A DNA stretch of 64,000 nt, from the NCBI GenBank assembly GCA_031430435.1, contig JANPBM010000099.1, forward strand, positions 1 to 64,000, written 5' to 3'. A program made the position numbers and the translations under genes. The notes beneath the pieces are model-generated. The model made no database searches. It saw only the letters and a list, made by a program, of their open reading frames with translations, and had not been told where the DNA came from. Positions 9,689 through 18,670 of the stretch are shown piece by piece (position 1 is the stretch's first letter; each line of letters begins with the position of its first letter). Source of the stretch: JANNVK01 sp031430435. GTDB taxonomy: Bacteria; Acidobacteriota; Blastocatellia; Pyrinomonadales; Pyrinomonadaceae.

Positions 9689-10553
9689 TACTTTCTCTCA
9701 AAAACTCAAGCAGTTCCGCGATGCCTTTTTCTAAACTTATTTCCGGATTCCAATCAAATATGTCGGTAATTTTATTCATTTTGTATAAAGCCTTAAAGTC
9801 TTCCTGCGAATCTTGAGTCTCGCTGTAAACAATTTTTCGACCGGTTTTTGCCAACTTGATGACTGTCTCGGCAACTTCTTTCATCGAAACGGGCGAACCT
9901 GAACAAACATTGTATATTCCCGAATGTATTTCCGGCTTTTCGATAATCAGCCGAATTAAATTCGCAATGTCCCGCGTATTGATAAAGTCTTGACATCTGG
10001 AACCTGTGCCGTAGAGAGTTATGTCGCGGTTACCAAGTATTATTTTGCAAAAAGTACTCAAAACACCTTGATACTTGGTTGAATTACCATAAGGTGCGGT
10101 TATCCGCAAAATGTAATACTCATTCAGATTTTGTTTTATCCAAAGCTCGCTGCTCAGTTTTTGCTTCGCATAATCGATTTCAGGAAAACACGGCAAACTT
10201 TCTTCCATTAAAGTCCGTTGATTTTTCGATCCGTAAACGCTCGCACTTGAGGCGTAAATCAACGGTGTTTTTCTTTCCGCGATAAAATTAAATATATTTT
10301 CGTCGATTTTTTGGTTAACCGAATGAACATCAATATTATCGCTTCTCGGTATTTGAGCCGCCAAATGAACAACAAAATCAAAATTGTTTTCAAGCTCTTT
10401 GCTCAGTAAATCAACGGATAAGTCAAAGTTTGAGACAACATTTTCAGCACTCGTCCCAACTGTGACGACTTCATAATTTGTGGCGTTCAACATTTCCGCA
10501 ATCGGCTGACCAATCAACCCGCTTGAACCTGTCAGTAAAATTTTTCGAGACAT
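9666..10553 (-). CDS. NAD-dependent sugar epimerase/dehydratase (extended SDR)
   Basis: 295 aa. The N-terminal NAD-binding loop is ILLTGSSGLIGQ and the catalytic YxxxK is in DYAKQKLSSE, preceded by the SDR serine region YASSASVYGS. RITAPYGNSTKYQGVLS and GIYNVCSGSPVSMKE are typical of extended SDR enzymes that act on nucleotide sugars. It is slightly short for the family (usual 310-330). It lies 15 bp downstream of the second DegT aminotransferase and overlaps the phosphoesterase gene. It probably epimerises, reduces or dehydrates a nucleotide sugar for the polysaccharide; the exact reaction cannot be assigned. Confidence 0.87.
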   Translation of the reverse strand: MSRKILLTGSSGLIGQPIAEMLNATNYEVVTVGTSAENVVSNFDLSVDLLSKELENNFDFVVHLAAQIPRSDNIDVHSVNQKIDENIFNFIAERKTPLIYASSASVYGSKNQRTLMEESLPCFPEIDYAKQKLSSELWIKQNLNEYYILRITAPYGNSTKYQGVLSTFCKIILGNRDITLYGTGSRCQDFINTRDIANLIRLIIEKPEIHSGIYNVCSGSPVSMKEVAETVIKLAKTGRKIVYSETQDSQEDFKALYKMNKITDIFDWNPEISLEKGIAELLEFLRESNEIRSNI

Positions 10554-10568
10554 TTTATAGTTATGTTT

Positions 10569-11675
10569 TTATTCGAGTTCCAACAATACTTTCGTGATAT
10601 GTTTTATGTGGTCAGGCGTAAGTTTTTCATAAATCGGCAACGCCAAACCTTTTTGGAAAGCACGCAACGCATTCGGAAATTCTTGCTCGCAATCCAACCC
10701 GTATTTTTCTCGATAAAATGTTTGAAACGGAATACATTGAGCGCCGTAATTTGAACCGACTCCATTTAAATTCAGCTTTTTAATCATTTCATCGCGGTCA
10801 ATGTCCTCGCCGACAACCGTATGAAAAGTCTGCCAATTGTGCCGTTTTCCTTGCGGAACCGTCGGAAGTTGAAGGTGTTTCGAGTTTTTCAACTCCTCGA
10901 AATATATTTCCGCTAAAGTGTTTCGAGCCGCGATTCCTTTTTCGATTTCGGAAAATTGTCCGCGCACCAAAGCCGCTTGAAAATCGGTCATTCGATAATT
11001 AAAACCCGCTTCGACAAAATCCATTTTGCCGTTGTTCATCTTAACTCCGTGGTTTCGCAAGATACGAAATTTTTCCGCCAATTCATCGTCGTCAGTAGTT
11101 ATAATGCCGCCTTCGCCTGAGGTTACGGCTTTTCTCGGATGTAATGAAAACGAAGCCGCTCGCCCGAATGTACCTGTAAATTTATTGTTTTCGGTCGAAC
11201 CCAAAGCACACGCGGCATCTTCGATCACCAACAAATTATGTTTTTCGGCAATTTTTAAGATTTCCGAAATATCGCAAGCCAACCCGAATTCGTGAACAGG
11301 GATTATAGCCTTTGTCTTCGGCGTAACGGCTGCCTCTATTTTTGCAACGTCGATATTAAAAGTATCTCGCTCAATATCGACAAAGATACATTTTGCACCG
11401 ACAATTTCAACCACGTTGGCGGTTGCGACATACGAAAACGCCGGCACAATCACTTCATCGCCGACACCAACGCCGAGAGCAACCAGAGCAAGGTGCATGG
11501 TTGCTGTTCCATTTGAAACAGCTACGGCGTTTTTTACTTGTAAATAATCGGCAACTTCATTTTCCAGATCGGCAACATTTTTTCCTTGCACCAATAATCC
11601 TGACCGTAAAACTTCGGTTACGGCGGAAATGTCGCGTTCGGAAATATTCGGCGAAGCTAACGGAATATAGTTCAT
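10569..11675 (-). CDS. DegT/DnrJ/EryC1/StrS sugar aminotransferase (second copy)
   Basis: 368 aa PLP-dependent aminotransferase of the sugar type. Seen: VAVSNGTATMHLAL, the cofactor aspartate in VIEDAACALGS, and the Schiff-base lysine in FSLHPRKAVTSGEGG, then GFNYRMTDFQAAL. The family transfers an amino group from glutamate to a keto-sugar nucleotide. The start ATG overlaps the stop of the upstream epimerase (ATGA, 11672-11675). Together with the two epimerases it could make a second amino sugar distinct from the diamino uronic acid made by the genes at 12645-15299. Substrate position (C3 or C4) is not decidable here. Confidence 0.92.
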   Translation of the reverse strand: MNYIPLASPNISERDISAVTEVLRSGLLVQGKNVADLENEVADYLQVKNAVAVSNGTATMHLALVALGVGVGDEVIVPAFSYVATANVVEIVGAKCIFVDIERDTFNIDVAKIEAAVTPKTKAIIPVHEFGLACDISEILKIAEKHNLLVIEDAACALGSTENNKFTGTFGRAASFSLHPRKAVTSGEGGIITTDDDELAEKFRILRNHGVKMNNGKMDFVEAGFNYRMTDFQAALVRGQFSEIEKGIAARNTLAEIYFEELKNSKHLQLPTVPQGKRHNWQTFHTVVGEDIDRDEMIKKLNLNGVGSNYGAQCIPFQTFYREKYGLDCEQEFPNALRAFQKGLALPIYEKLTPDHIKHITKVLLELE

Positions 11676-12637
11676 GCGGCTACTTCCATTTGGGCTTTGA
11701 AGTATTCGGCAGTTTTCAAAATGCCTTCGTCAAGGTCAATTTTCGCTTTGAAACCCAACAATTCTCTGGTTTTTTCGACCGACGGAATACGCAATTCGAT
11801 GTCGGCGGAAAGTTGATCTCTGAACAATATGTTTGATTTTGATCCCAAAACACGACACACGGCTTGAGCCAAACCAAGCGTGGTAATGACAGCTCTCGCA
11901 TTTCCTAAATTAAAACTCTCGCCTACGGCTTTCGGTTCTTCGAGACAACGCATCAAACAATCGACAAAATCATCGACATAGCACCAAGCCCGAATTTGAG
12001 AGCCATCGCCATTGATGAAAATGTCTTCGTTTCTGATAGCTTTTTTAATAAAAATTTGAATCGCACCTTCGCCGGTTTGTCCCGGACCATAAACATTAAA
12101 AGGACGAACCGTGACCGTCGGCAAATTGTATTGTTTGAAATATGCGTGCGTCAAATGTTCGCCGGCTAATTTACTGACGGCGTAAACCCAACGAGCTTCG
12201 CCTGCCGAACCTGCGACTGTATTGCTGTCTTCGGTTGATTTATATGCCATTGAGCCGAAAATTTCCGAAGTGGAAAAATCGATAAACCTGTCTTTGACAC
12301 CGTTTACTTTTGCCGCTTCCAAAGCATTTGCCGTTCCGATCATATTCACCTGCATTGTTCTGACAGGATTTTTAATAACCGTATCGATTCCGGCAATTCC
12401 TGCCGCGTGAATGACGATGTCGGAACCTGCCATTGATTTGGTCAATAAATCCGCGTCTAACACATCGCCTTTAACCACCGTTAAATTTTGGTGGTCAGAA
12501 AATCCGCTCGATGTCAGAGTGTCTCGATGAAAATTATCGAAAACAGTAATTTTGTTGTTATCAATTAAATTTTTAATTAATGAATTGGCAATAAATCCGG
12601 CACCGCCGGTGATAAAAATGTTTTTATTAGTAATCAT
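11672..12637 (-). CDS. NAD-dependent sugar epimerase/dehydratase (extended SDR)
   Basis: About 321 aa from the ATG at 12637; an upstream in-frame start at 12664 would overlap the preceding gene by 20 bp and only adds a hydrophilic tail. The N-terminus is KNIFITGGAGFIANSL (GxxGxxA form). The active-site region is DFSTSEIFGSM with YAVSKLAGEH (YxxxK), and VRPFNVYGPGQTGEGAIQ follows. This fits UDP-glucose-4-epimerase or 4,6-dehydratase-like enzymes. It is 7 bp from the dehydrogenase gene and overlaps the aminotransferase by 4 bp. It probably supplies the keto-sugar for that aminotransferase; this is an inference from order. Confidence 0.88.
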   Translation of the reverse strand: MITNKNIFITGGAGFIANSLIKNLIDNNKITVFDNFHRDTLTSSGFSDHQNLTVVKGDVLDADLLTKSMAGSDIVIHAAGIAGIDTVIKNPVRTMQVNMIGTANALEAAKVNGVKDRFIDFSTSEIFGSMAYKSTEDSNTVAGSAGEARWVYAVSKLAGEHLTHAYFKQYNLPTVTVRPFNVYGPGQTGEGAIQIFIKKAIRNEDIFINGDGSQIRAWCYVDDFVDCLMRCLEEPKAVGESFNLGNARAVITTLGLAQAVCRVLGSKSNILFRDQLSADIELRIPSVEKTRELLGFKAKIDLDEGILKTAEYFKAQMEVAA

Positions 12638-12644
12638 ATATTCT

Positions 12645-13592
12645 TTATAAAGTTGTTTTTGCAATCGCTTCTTTCAAAAACTCCGAGTTGATTCGGCGAT
12701 CGCTGTTTCTGATTTCGTGAACTATCTCGATAGCTTTTTTTGTGTCTTCTAATCCGAAACCTTGATTATTGAAGATATCTTCGTAGCATTTCGTATGCAA
12801 ATCAGTAAAACCGTCGCTGAATTCAAAGACGTTTCCGTCAATCAATGTCGAACGAAATGTCCGTTTTCCTTGCTCTTTGGCTTCATTCGGCAAATCGTTT
12901 TCGTCAATGCTGAGTTGCCATTTAACGTTTGCCCGTTCCAGTTTCAAAAACCCGGCGGCTTTGTCCGCTTTGTGATAAGAAATGTTGTTTTCCGATACGC
13001 CGCCGAAAACCCAAGTCAGCATATCAAAAAAATGAACCCCGATATTTGTGGCAATTCCGCCTGATTTATGAATATCGCCTTTCCAAGAAATTTGATACCA
13101 ATGTCCGCGAGAAGTAATGTATTGCAAATCAACGTCAAAAATCTTGTCTTTCGGCGAAGCATCTACTTTTGCTTTCAGTTCAATAACTTTCGGATGTAAC
13201 CGAAGTTGCAGAATTGTATAAACTTTACGTTGAGTTTCCTTTTCAATTTCAATTAATGCATCGATATTCCAAGGATTCAATACAATCGGTTTTTCGCAAA
13301 TCACATCGGCACCGTGCCGTAAACCGAAGCGGATATGAGCGTCGTGTAAATAATTCGGCGAACAAACCGTGACATAATCGAGATTGATGCCTTGTCGTTT
13401 GATTTTTTCGATGTGCCGGTCAAATCTCTCGAACTCGACAAAAAAATCGGCATTCGGAAAATAGCTGTCCATTACGCCGACCGAATCAAACGGGTCAAAC
13501 GCCGCAATCAAATTATTGCCGGTGTCTTTTATCGCTTTTAAATGTCGCGGAGCAATGTAACCGGCAACGCCGATAAATGCAAAATTCTTCAT
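12645..13592 (-). CDS. wlbA: UDP-GlcNAcA 3-dehydrogenase-like oxidoreductase (WbpB/WlbA type)
   Basis: 315 aa from the ATG at 13592, which is 2 bp after the upstream stop; the longer open frame adds only a basic stretch. It is a Gfo/Idh/MocA oxidoreductase: N-terminal FAFIGVAGYIAPRHLKAI, CSPNYLHDAHIRFGLRHG, and the catalytic ICEKPIVLNPWN (EKP). SGGIATNIGVHFFDML and WQLSIDENDLP are typical of the WbpB/WlbA branch. That enzyme oxidises UDP-N-acetylglucosaminuronate at C3 using NAD. It lies directly beside the matching acetyltransferase and aminotransferase, which together supports the assignment strongly. The UDP-GlcNAc 6-dehydrogenase needed before it is not in this window. Confidence 0.9.
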   Translation of the reverse strand: MKNFAFIGVAGYIAPRHLKAIKDTGNNLIAAFDPFDSVGVMDSYFPNADFFVEFERFDRHIEKIKRQGINLDYVTVCSPNYLHDAHIRFGLRHGADVICEKPIVLNPWNIDALIEIEKETQRKVYTILQLRLHPKVIELKAKVDASPKDKIFDVDLQYITSRGHWYQISWKGDIHKSGGIATNIGVHFFDMLTWVFGGVSENNISYHKADKAAGFLKLERANVKWQLSIDENDLPNEAKEQGKRTFRSTLIDGNVFEFSDGFTDLHTKCYEDIFNNQGFGLEDTKKAIEIVHEIRNSDRRINSEFLKEAIAKTTL

Positions 13593-13594
13593 AA

Positions 13595-14179
13595 CTAATC
13601 GCCGACTTTTCTTACTTTGCCGTTTTCTAAAATATATTTTTCGTTGCTTTCGGAACAAGTCGCGGTGCCGTTTTCGTCAAACGTCAGACGGCTTCCGAAT
13701 TCACTCATCCAACCAATTTGTTTCGACGGATTTCCGACGACCAAAGCATACGCAGAAATTTCTTTGGTAATAACCGCGCCTGCTCCGATGAAGGCAAATT
13801 CACCGATGTCGTTACCGCACACGATGGTTGCATTGGCGCCGATTGTCGCGCCGCGTCCGACGCGCGTTTTCAGATATTCGTCTTTTCTGTTTACCGCGCT
13901 TCGCGGATTAATGACATTTGTAAAAACCATCGAAGGTCCGAGAAAAACGTCATCGGCGCAGATTACGCCCGTGTAAATCGAAACATTGTTTTGAACTTTG
14001 ACGTTTTTCCCTAAAATCACATCGGGCGAAACAACTACGTTTTGACCGATATTACAACCCGCGCCGATTTTACAGTCGGGCATAATATGTGAAAAGTGCC
14101 AAATTTTTACACCTTCGGCAATTTCACAACCTTCGTCGATGACCGCCGTTTCATGTGCGAAGTATTTTTTTTCAGACAT
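13595..14179 (-). CDS. wlbB: UDP-3-amino uronate N-acetyltransferase (WbpD/WlbB type)
   Basis: 194 aa from the ATG at 14179 (MSEKKYFAHETAVIDEG), which overlaps the upstream aminotransferase stop by 8 bp. Hexapeptide repeats run from about residue 13 to 150 (GVKIWHFSHIMPDCKIG, GCNIGQNVVVSPDVILG). The pair VNRKDEYLKTRVGRGATIG and the GAGAVITKE / GNPSKQIGWM end are those of WbpD/WlbB enzymes. The family acetylates the 3-amino group of UDP-2-acetamido-3-amino-2,3-dideoxyglucuronate with acetyl-CoA, as a trimer in the cytoplasm. Neighbouring WlbA- and WlbC-like genes agree. Confidence 0.92.
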   Translation of the reverse strand: MSEKKYFAHETAVIDEGCEIAEGVKIWHFSHIMPDCKIGAGCNIGQNVVVSPDVILGKNVKVQNNVSIYTGVICADDVFLGPSMVFTNVINPRSAVNRKDEYLKTRVGRGATIGANATIVCGNDIGEFAFIGAGAVITKEISAYALVVGNPSKQIGWMSEFGSRLTFDENGTATCSESNEKYILENGKVRKVGD

Positions 14180-15299
14180 AAAAATTTTTAACTTGATCAA
14201 CTATAAATTGTTGCAATTCCTCAGTCATTTCTGTATGCACGGGTAAGGAAATCACCGAATCGCAAAGTTTTTCAGTAACCGGCAACGAAAAACTTTCGGT
14301 TACATATTGCTTAAAAGCATCTTGTCTGTAAAGCGGAACAGGATAATAAATCATTGACGGAACGCCCGCATTTGCAAGATGTTGTTGTAATTCATTTCGT
14401 CTGCCGTCTTTTACTTGCAACGTATATTGATGAAAAACGTGCGTTGAATTTCCCGAACGCTCAGGCGTTTGCAATTCTTCAATCTCGGCAAAACCTTTGT
14501 CGTAAAAGTCCGCCGCTTTCCGCCGCGCGTGACAATACTCGTCTAAACGCTGCAATTTGATATTTAAAATTGCCGCTTGAACCGAATCGAGTCGTGAATT
14601 TACGCCGATTACCGAATGATAGTATTTCTTTTCTTGTCCGTGATTGGCAATCATTCGCAGTTTGAGTGCAAGTTCGTCGTCGTTTGTAAAAATTGCCCCG
14701 CCGTCGCCGTAGCAGCCAAGATTTTTCGACGGAAAAAATGATGTGCAACCGATATGTCCGATTGTTCCCGCTTTTTTCTTTGTTCCGTCCGTAAAAGTGT
14801 AATCCGATCCGATTGCCTGAGCGTTGTCTTCGATAACGGGAAGATTATATTTTTCGGCGACTTTCATAATCGCTTCCATATCGCAGGTTTGTCCGAAAAG
14901 GTGAACGGGAACAATCGCTTTCGTCAGCGGCGTAATCGCGTTTTCGATAATTTCCGCCGTCACATTAAAAGTATTTTCGTTGACATCGACCATAACAGGT
15001 TTCAGTTTCAACAAACCGATAACTTCTGCGGTGGCAACGTATGTAAATGTCGGTACGATTACTTCGTCCCCGATTTGCAAATCCAATACCATTAAAGCAA
15101 TCTGTAACGCATCGGTTCCGTTCGCACACGGAATAACGTGTTTTACGCCAAGATATTGTTCCAAATTACTTTGAAAAATGTTTACTTGGGAACCGTTAAT
15201 AAACTGAGTCGATTCAATACAATCGATTACTGCCACGTCGATTTCTTTCTTAATCTTTTGATATTGACTCTTTAAGTCAACCATCTCAATTTTCGTCAT
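14172..15299 (-). CDS. wlbC: UDP-3-keto uronate aminotransferase (WbpE/WlbC type)
   Basis: 375 aa DegT/StrS aminotransferase. Seen: IPCANGTDALQIALM, VIEDNAQAIGSDY with the PLP aspartate, and the Schiff-base lysine in SFFPSKNLGCYGDGGA, followed by GVNSRLDSVQAAIL. Proteins with this pattern beside WbpB- and WbpD-like partners convert UDP-3-keto-GlcNAcA to its 3-amino form with glutamate. It is the first gene of the 15-gene leftward operon. Upstream (15300-15534) lies the only sizeable non-coding gap, where the operon promoter must be, but I see no convincing -35/-10 pair there. Confidence 0.92.
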   Translation of the reverse strand: MTKIEMVDLKSQYQKIKKEIDVAVIDCIESTQFINGSQVNIFQSNLEQYLGVKHVIPCANGTDALQIALMVLDLQIGDEVIVPTFTYVATAEVIGLLKLKPVMVDVNENTFNVTAEIIENAITPLTKAIVPVHLFGQTCDMEAIMKVAEKYNLPVIEDNAQAIGSDYTFTDGTKKKAGTIGHIGCTSFFPSKNLGCYGDGGAIFTNDDELALKLRMIANHGQEKKYYHSVIGVNSRLDSVQAAILNIKLQRLDEYCHARRKAADFYDKGFAEIEELQTPERSGNSTHVFHQYTLQVKDGRRNELQQHLANAGVPSMIYYPVPLYRQDAFKQYVTESFSLPVTEKLCDSVISLPVHTEMTEELQQFIVDQVKNFYV

Positions 15300-15462
15300 A
15301 ACTACCTCAATACTTATATTTAACTCTCTTTCTCTGCAATATGAGAGTTTTGTCCGCGGTCTGCAAACCAGTTATTATATGTTTATTTACGGCGGAATTC
15401 AAATATCGTAAAACTCAAGGCTTTTTCCTTTTTTTAACTTGAGCAAGCAAAAACTTCGCGGC

Positions 15463-15488
15463 TTATCGGTTTTTCGGCAAACCGATAA
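15463..15488 (-). terminator. Perfect 10-bp hairpin, possible terminator of the lipoprotein gene
   Basis: TTATCGGTTT (15463-15472) and AAACCGATAA (15479-15488) form a perfect 10-bp stem with a 6-base loop. On the minus strand the stem is followed by GCCGCGAAGTTTTTGC, so the T-run is displaced. It lies 46 bp after the lipoprotein stop and 160 bp before the polysaccharide operon start. It may end lipoprotein transcripts or act in the operon leader; the sequence does not decide between these. Confidence 0.4.
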
Positions 15489-15534
15489 AGTCAATAAACA
15501 TCATAATTTGAAGTAATTCTTAGCCTTTTACTTT

Positions 15535-15999
15535 TTACGGTTGTCGTTCCTTATTTATTTGATCGTCAAGCTGTTTCATTTGGTCGTCAACTTGTTTTTG
15601 CATTTCGTCCGCAAATTTTTCTTTGGCGATTTTCCAGTTGCCGTCTTCTTTGATAAACGGAATTCTGTCCCAAATCCCAAACTGATTTTTTACTTCGATG
15701 GTTGCCTCTTCGTCCGTTTTCGATTCGTTTTTATATTCGACCGTTGAAACATTTTCGGGAAATAATGTGTCGTTTAAAAATACTTCGTCAAGCGGACGAT
15801 TCTGCGCTTTGGCATCGTCTTCCGCCATTTTCAGCGAGCCTTTCGACAAAAAACTTTTCATTGTCGGCACATCTTTTTTCTTGCGGGCGACCGAATAAAG
15901 TTTGAGAGCTTCGAGCGGTGTCGTCGCTTTTGGCGAACCCGCGCACGCCAAAAGAGCGCAGGCTGAGATAGAAATAAAAATAATTCGCAACAGTTTCAT
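15535..15999 (-). CDS. Small lipoprotein, DUF4878/NTF2-like
   Basis: 154 aa. The N-terminus MKLLRIIFISISACALLACAG is a lipoprotein signal with lipobox LLAC (Cys19). The mature part has ATTPLEALKLYSVARKKKD, a region on phosphorylated-looking SKGSLKMAEDD, then a strand-rich part (NVSTVEYKNESKTDEEATIEVKN, GIWDRIPFIKEDGNWKIAK) that looks like the cone-shaped NTF2/DUF4878 fold, and a charged QKQVDDQMKQLDDQINK helix at the end. It is probably tethered to a membrane facing the periplasm. Function unknown. It is monocistronic and upstream of the polysaccharide operon. Confidence 0.8.
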   Translation of the reverse strand: MKLLRIIFISISACALLACAGSPKATTPLEALKLYSVARKKKDVPTMKSFLSKGSLKMAEDDAKAQNRPLDEVFLNDTLFPENVSTVEYKNESKTDEEATIEVKNQFGIWDRIPFIKEDGNWKIAKEKFADEMQKQVDDQMKQLDDQINKERQP

Positions 16000-16058
16000 C
16001 GTTTTATCACAAAATCGTTATAATCAAACTCTGCATTATATCGCAAGGAGATAAATAA

Positions 16059-16343
16059 GTGGAACGGAAAAAACTAACTGCCGAAGAAATTTTGGAAAAA
16101 TTAGCCGATTTAGATTATTGGAAAGTTGTCGATCACAAACTTTTAAAGCGTTTTACGTTCGCCGATTTTGCCGAAAGTCTGATATTTGTCAATAGATTGG
16201 GCGAAATTGCCGAAGCCGGCGACCATCATCCCGACATCACATTCGGTTGGGGTTACGCCGAAATTTTTATCACTACGCACGACGCGGGCGGAATCACGCC
16301 GAAAGATTTTGCGTTGGCAAAAGAAATCGACGGTTTGAAGTAA
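16059..16343 (+). CDS. Pterin-4a-carbinolamine dehydratase
   Basis: 94 aa, the normal size. It starts with GTG at 16059 behind a strong AAGGAG (16045-16050, 8-base spacing). The signature DHHPDITFGWGYAEIFITTH contains the catalytic histidine pair (family pattern [E/D]xxxHHPxxxxxxxxVxxxxxTH), and the end GGITPKDFALAKEIDGL is typical. The enzyme dehydrates 4a-hydroxytetrahydrobiopterin. No aromatic amino acid hydroxylase is in the window, so the pathway partner is unknown. It is transcribed away from the lipoprotein gene, with a TATAAT at 16019-16024. Confidence 0.95.
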   Translation: MERKKLTAEEILEKLADLDYWKVVDHKLLKRFTFADFAESLIFVNRLGEIAEAGDHHPDITFGWGYAEIFITTHDAGGITPKDFALAKEIDGLK

Positions 16344-16459
16344 CTTGACGATTTTTGCCTCCAAACCTTGATTTCGTTATAAAATCAAGGTTTGCAGAGA
16401 CGCAATCCACCGCGTCGCCGGCTTGTTTACAGTTGAAAAAGTCTCAAGTTTCGGCGTTC

Positions 16460-18670
16460 TCAAATTCCGTCCACAATCTCATTCAGCGTCGCCGAAGGTC
16501 GCATTGCCGCGTCAGCCTTTTCGGAAATCGGCTGATAATAACCGCCGACATCTTGCGGTTTTCCTTGGGCGGCAATCAATTCTTCGTTAATTTTTGCTTC
16601 GTTTTCATTAAATGATTTTGCAATCGGTGCGAATTTTGCGGCAATTTCAGCATCTGTTGTTTGATTTCCCAACGCTTCCGCCCAATACATTGCCAGATAG
16701 AAATGCGAACCGCGATTATCGATTTGCCCGACTTTTCTTGCCGGACTTTTGTCGGTTGCCAGAAATTTCGCGTTAGCTTCGTCCAGAGCATCTGCTAAAA
16801 CTTGAGCTTTTTTGTTGTTTTGAGTTTGTGCCAAATGCTCCAAACTTGCTTGCAAAGCCAAAAATTCACCAAGCGAATCCCAACGCAAATAACCTTCTTT
16901 TACAAATTGCTCGACGTGCTTCGGAGCAGAACCGCCCGCACCGGTTTCAAACAAACCGCCGCCGTTCATCAAAGGAACGATGGAAAGCATTTTCGCCGAC
17001 GTTCCGAGTTCCAAAATCGGGAACATATCAGTCAAATAGTCTCGCAAAACATTACCCGAAACCGAAATCGTATCTTTGCCTTCTCTCGCCCGTTTGAGCG
17101 TTTCGAGCATCGCGTCTTTGACATCTAAAACTCTGATATCGAGACCGCTTAAATCATAATTTTGCAGATATTTTTCTACCTTTTTGATGATTTGCGCGTC
17201 GTGATTTCTGCCTTTGTCGAGCCAGAATATCGCCGGTGTATCGGAAAGTTTCGCACGGTTGACCGCCAATTTTACCCAATCTTGAATCGGAGCATCTTTG
17301 GTTTGGCACATTCTGAAAATATCGTCTTTGTTCACTTTTTGTTCCAACAAAACATTGCCGTTTTCGTCTTCAACTTTCACCGTTCCTTCGGCTGAAAGTT
17401 GGAAAGTTTTATCGTGCGAGCCGTATTCTTCGGCTTTTTGAGCCATCAAACCGACATTTGGAACCGAGCCGAAAGTCTTCGGGTCAATCGCTCCGTTTTG
17501 CTTCATATCCTGAATGATCGCATCGTAAAAACCGGCGTAAGTTCGGTCGGGAATGATGCAAACGGTGTCTTCTTCGGTGCCTTCGGTATTCCACATTTTC
17601 CCGCCGCCGCGAACCAATGCCGCCATCGAAGCATCCACAATCACGTCAGAAGAAACGTGGAAATTGGTGATTCCTTTGTCCGAATTGACCATTGCAATTT
17701 TCGCCCCGTTTTCGATAGTTTTGGCGATGTCCGCTTTGATTTCGGTTTCTTGCGAATGACCGGAGATTTTTTCGTAAAGTGTTGCTAAACCGAAGTTTGG
17801 GTTAATATCTAAAGCGTCAAAAGTCTCTTTATATTTTTCAAAAACGTCTTTGAAATATGTTTCGACAATCGCCCCGAAAACAATCGGGTCAGAAACCTTC
17901 ATCATCGTCGCCTTCAAATGTGCGGAAAGCAGAACATTTTTCGATTTTGCTTCATCAATCGCGTCTTGAACAAAAGATTTCAAAGCCGAAAGATTCATCA
18001 CCGAAGAATCAATCACTTCGCCCGCTTTTAAAGGAGAAAAATCTTTCAAAACCTGCTCAGAACTATCATTTCCGTAGAAAACAATTCTGAACTTTCCTTC
18101 GTTTTCGACTGTCATCGAATTTTCCGTGCCGTAAAAATCTCCGGTGTTCATATGTGCGATCGAAGTTTGAGAATCGCCGCTCCAAACGCCCATCCGATGC
18201 GGGTTTGCTTTTACATAATTCTTGACGGCTTTTGGTGCGCGTCTGTCAGAATTCCCTTCCCGCAGCACCGGATTTACTGCACTCCCAAGAGCCTTCGCAT
18301 ACTTTTTGTTGATTGCTTTTTCGTCATCATTTTTGGGTTCGACAGGATAATTCGGCAATGCAAAACCTTGTTTCTGCAATTCGGTAATTGCATCTTCGAG
18401 CTGCGGAACAGACGCGGAAACGTTCGGTAACTTTATGATATTAGCTTCAGGCTTGGTCGCCAATTCGCCCAATTCCGCAAGTGCGTCGAGAACTTTTTGA
18501 TCGTCCGTCAGACATTCGGGAAAGTTGGCTAAAATTCGTCCCGCAAGCGAAATATCCGGAACTTCAATTTCAATATTCGCAGATTTTGTAAAGGCTTTGA
18601 CAATCGGTAAAAACGAAAAGGTCGCCAGCATCGGAGCTTCATCGGTTAAAGTGTAATAGATTTTTGACAT
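16460..18670 (-). CDS. icd: NADP-dependent isocitrate dehydrogenase, monomeric type
   Basis: 736 aa, the size of the monomeric IDH-II family and unlike the ~420 aa dimeric enzyme. Family landmarks: IYYTLTDEAPMLATFSFLPIV at the N-terminus, LREGNSDRRAPKAVKNYVK, NPHRMGVWSGDSQTSIAHM, HVSSDVIVDASMAALVRGGG, FWLDKGRNHDAQIIKKV and GGGLFETGAGGSAPKHVEQF (substrate and NADP sites). It oxidatively decarboxylates isocitrate to 2-oxoglutarate in the TCA cycle. It is a single-gene unit facing the pterin dehydratase across a short convergent gap (16344-16459), in which I see no strong hairpin. Confidence 0.97.
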   Translation of the reverse strand: MSKIYYTLTDEAPMLATFSFLPIVKAFTKSANIEIEVPDISLAGRILANFPECLTDDQKVLDALAELGELATKPEANIIKLPNVSASVPQLEDAITELQKQGFALPNYPVEPKNDDEKAINKKYAKALGSAVNPVLREGNSDRRAPKAVKNYVKANPHRMGVWSGDSQTSIAHMNTGDFYGTENSMTVENEGKFRIVFYGNDSSEQVLKDFSPLKAGEVIDSSVMNLSALKSFVQDAIDEAKSKNVLLSAHLKATMMKVSDPIVFGAIVETYFKDVFEKYKETFDALDINPNFGLATLYEKISGHSQETEIKADIAKTIENGAKIAMVNSDKGITNFHVSSDVIVDASMAALVRGGGKMWNTEGTEEDTVCIIPDRTYAGFYDAIIQDMKQNGAIDPKTFGSVPNVGLMAQKAEEYGSHDKTFQLSAEGTVKVEDENGNVLLEQKVNKDDIFRMCQTKDAPIQDWVKLAVNRAKLSDTPAIFWLDKGRNHDAQIIKKVEKYLQNYDLSGLDIRVLDVKDAMLETLKRAREGKDTISVSGNVLRDYLTDMFPILELGTSAKMLSIVPLMNGGGLFETGAGGSAPKHVEQFVKEGYLRWDSLGEFLALQASLEHLAQTQNNKKAQVLADALDEANAKFLATDKSPARKVGQIDNRGSHFYLAMYWAEALGNQTTDAEIAAKFAPIAKSFNENEAKINEELIAAQGKPQDVGGYYQPISEKADAAMRPSATLNEIVDGI

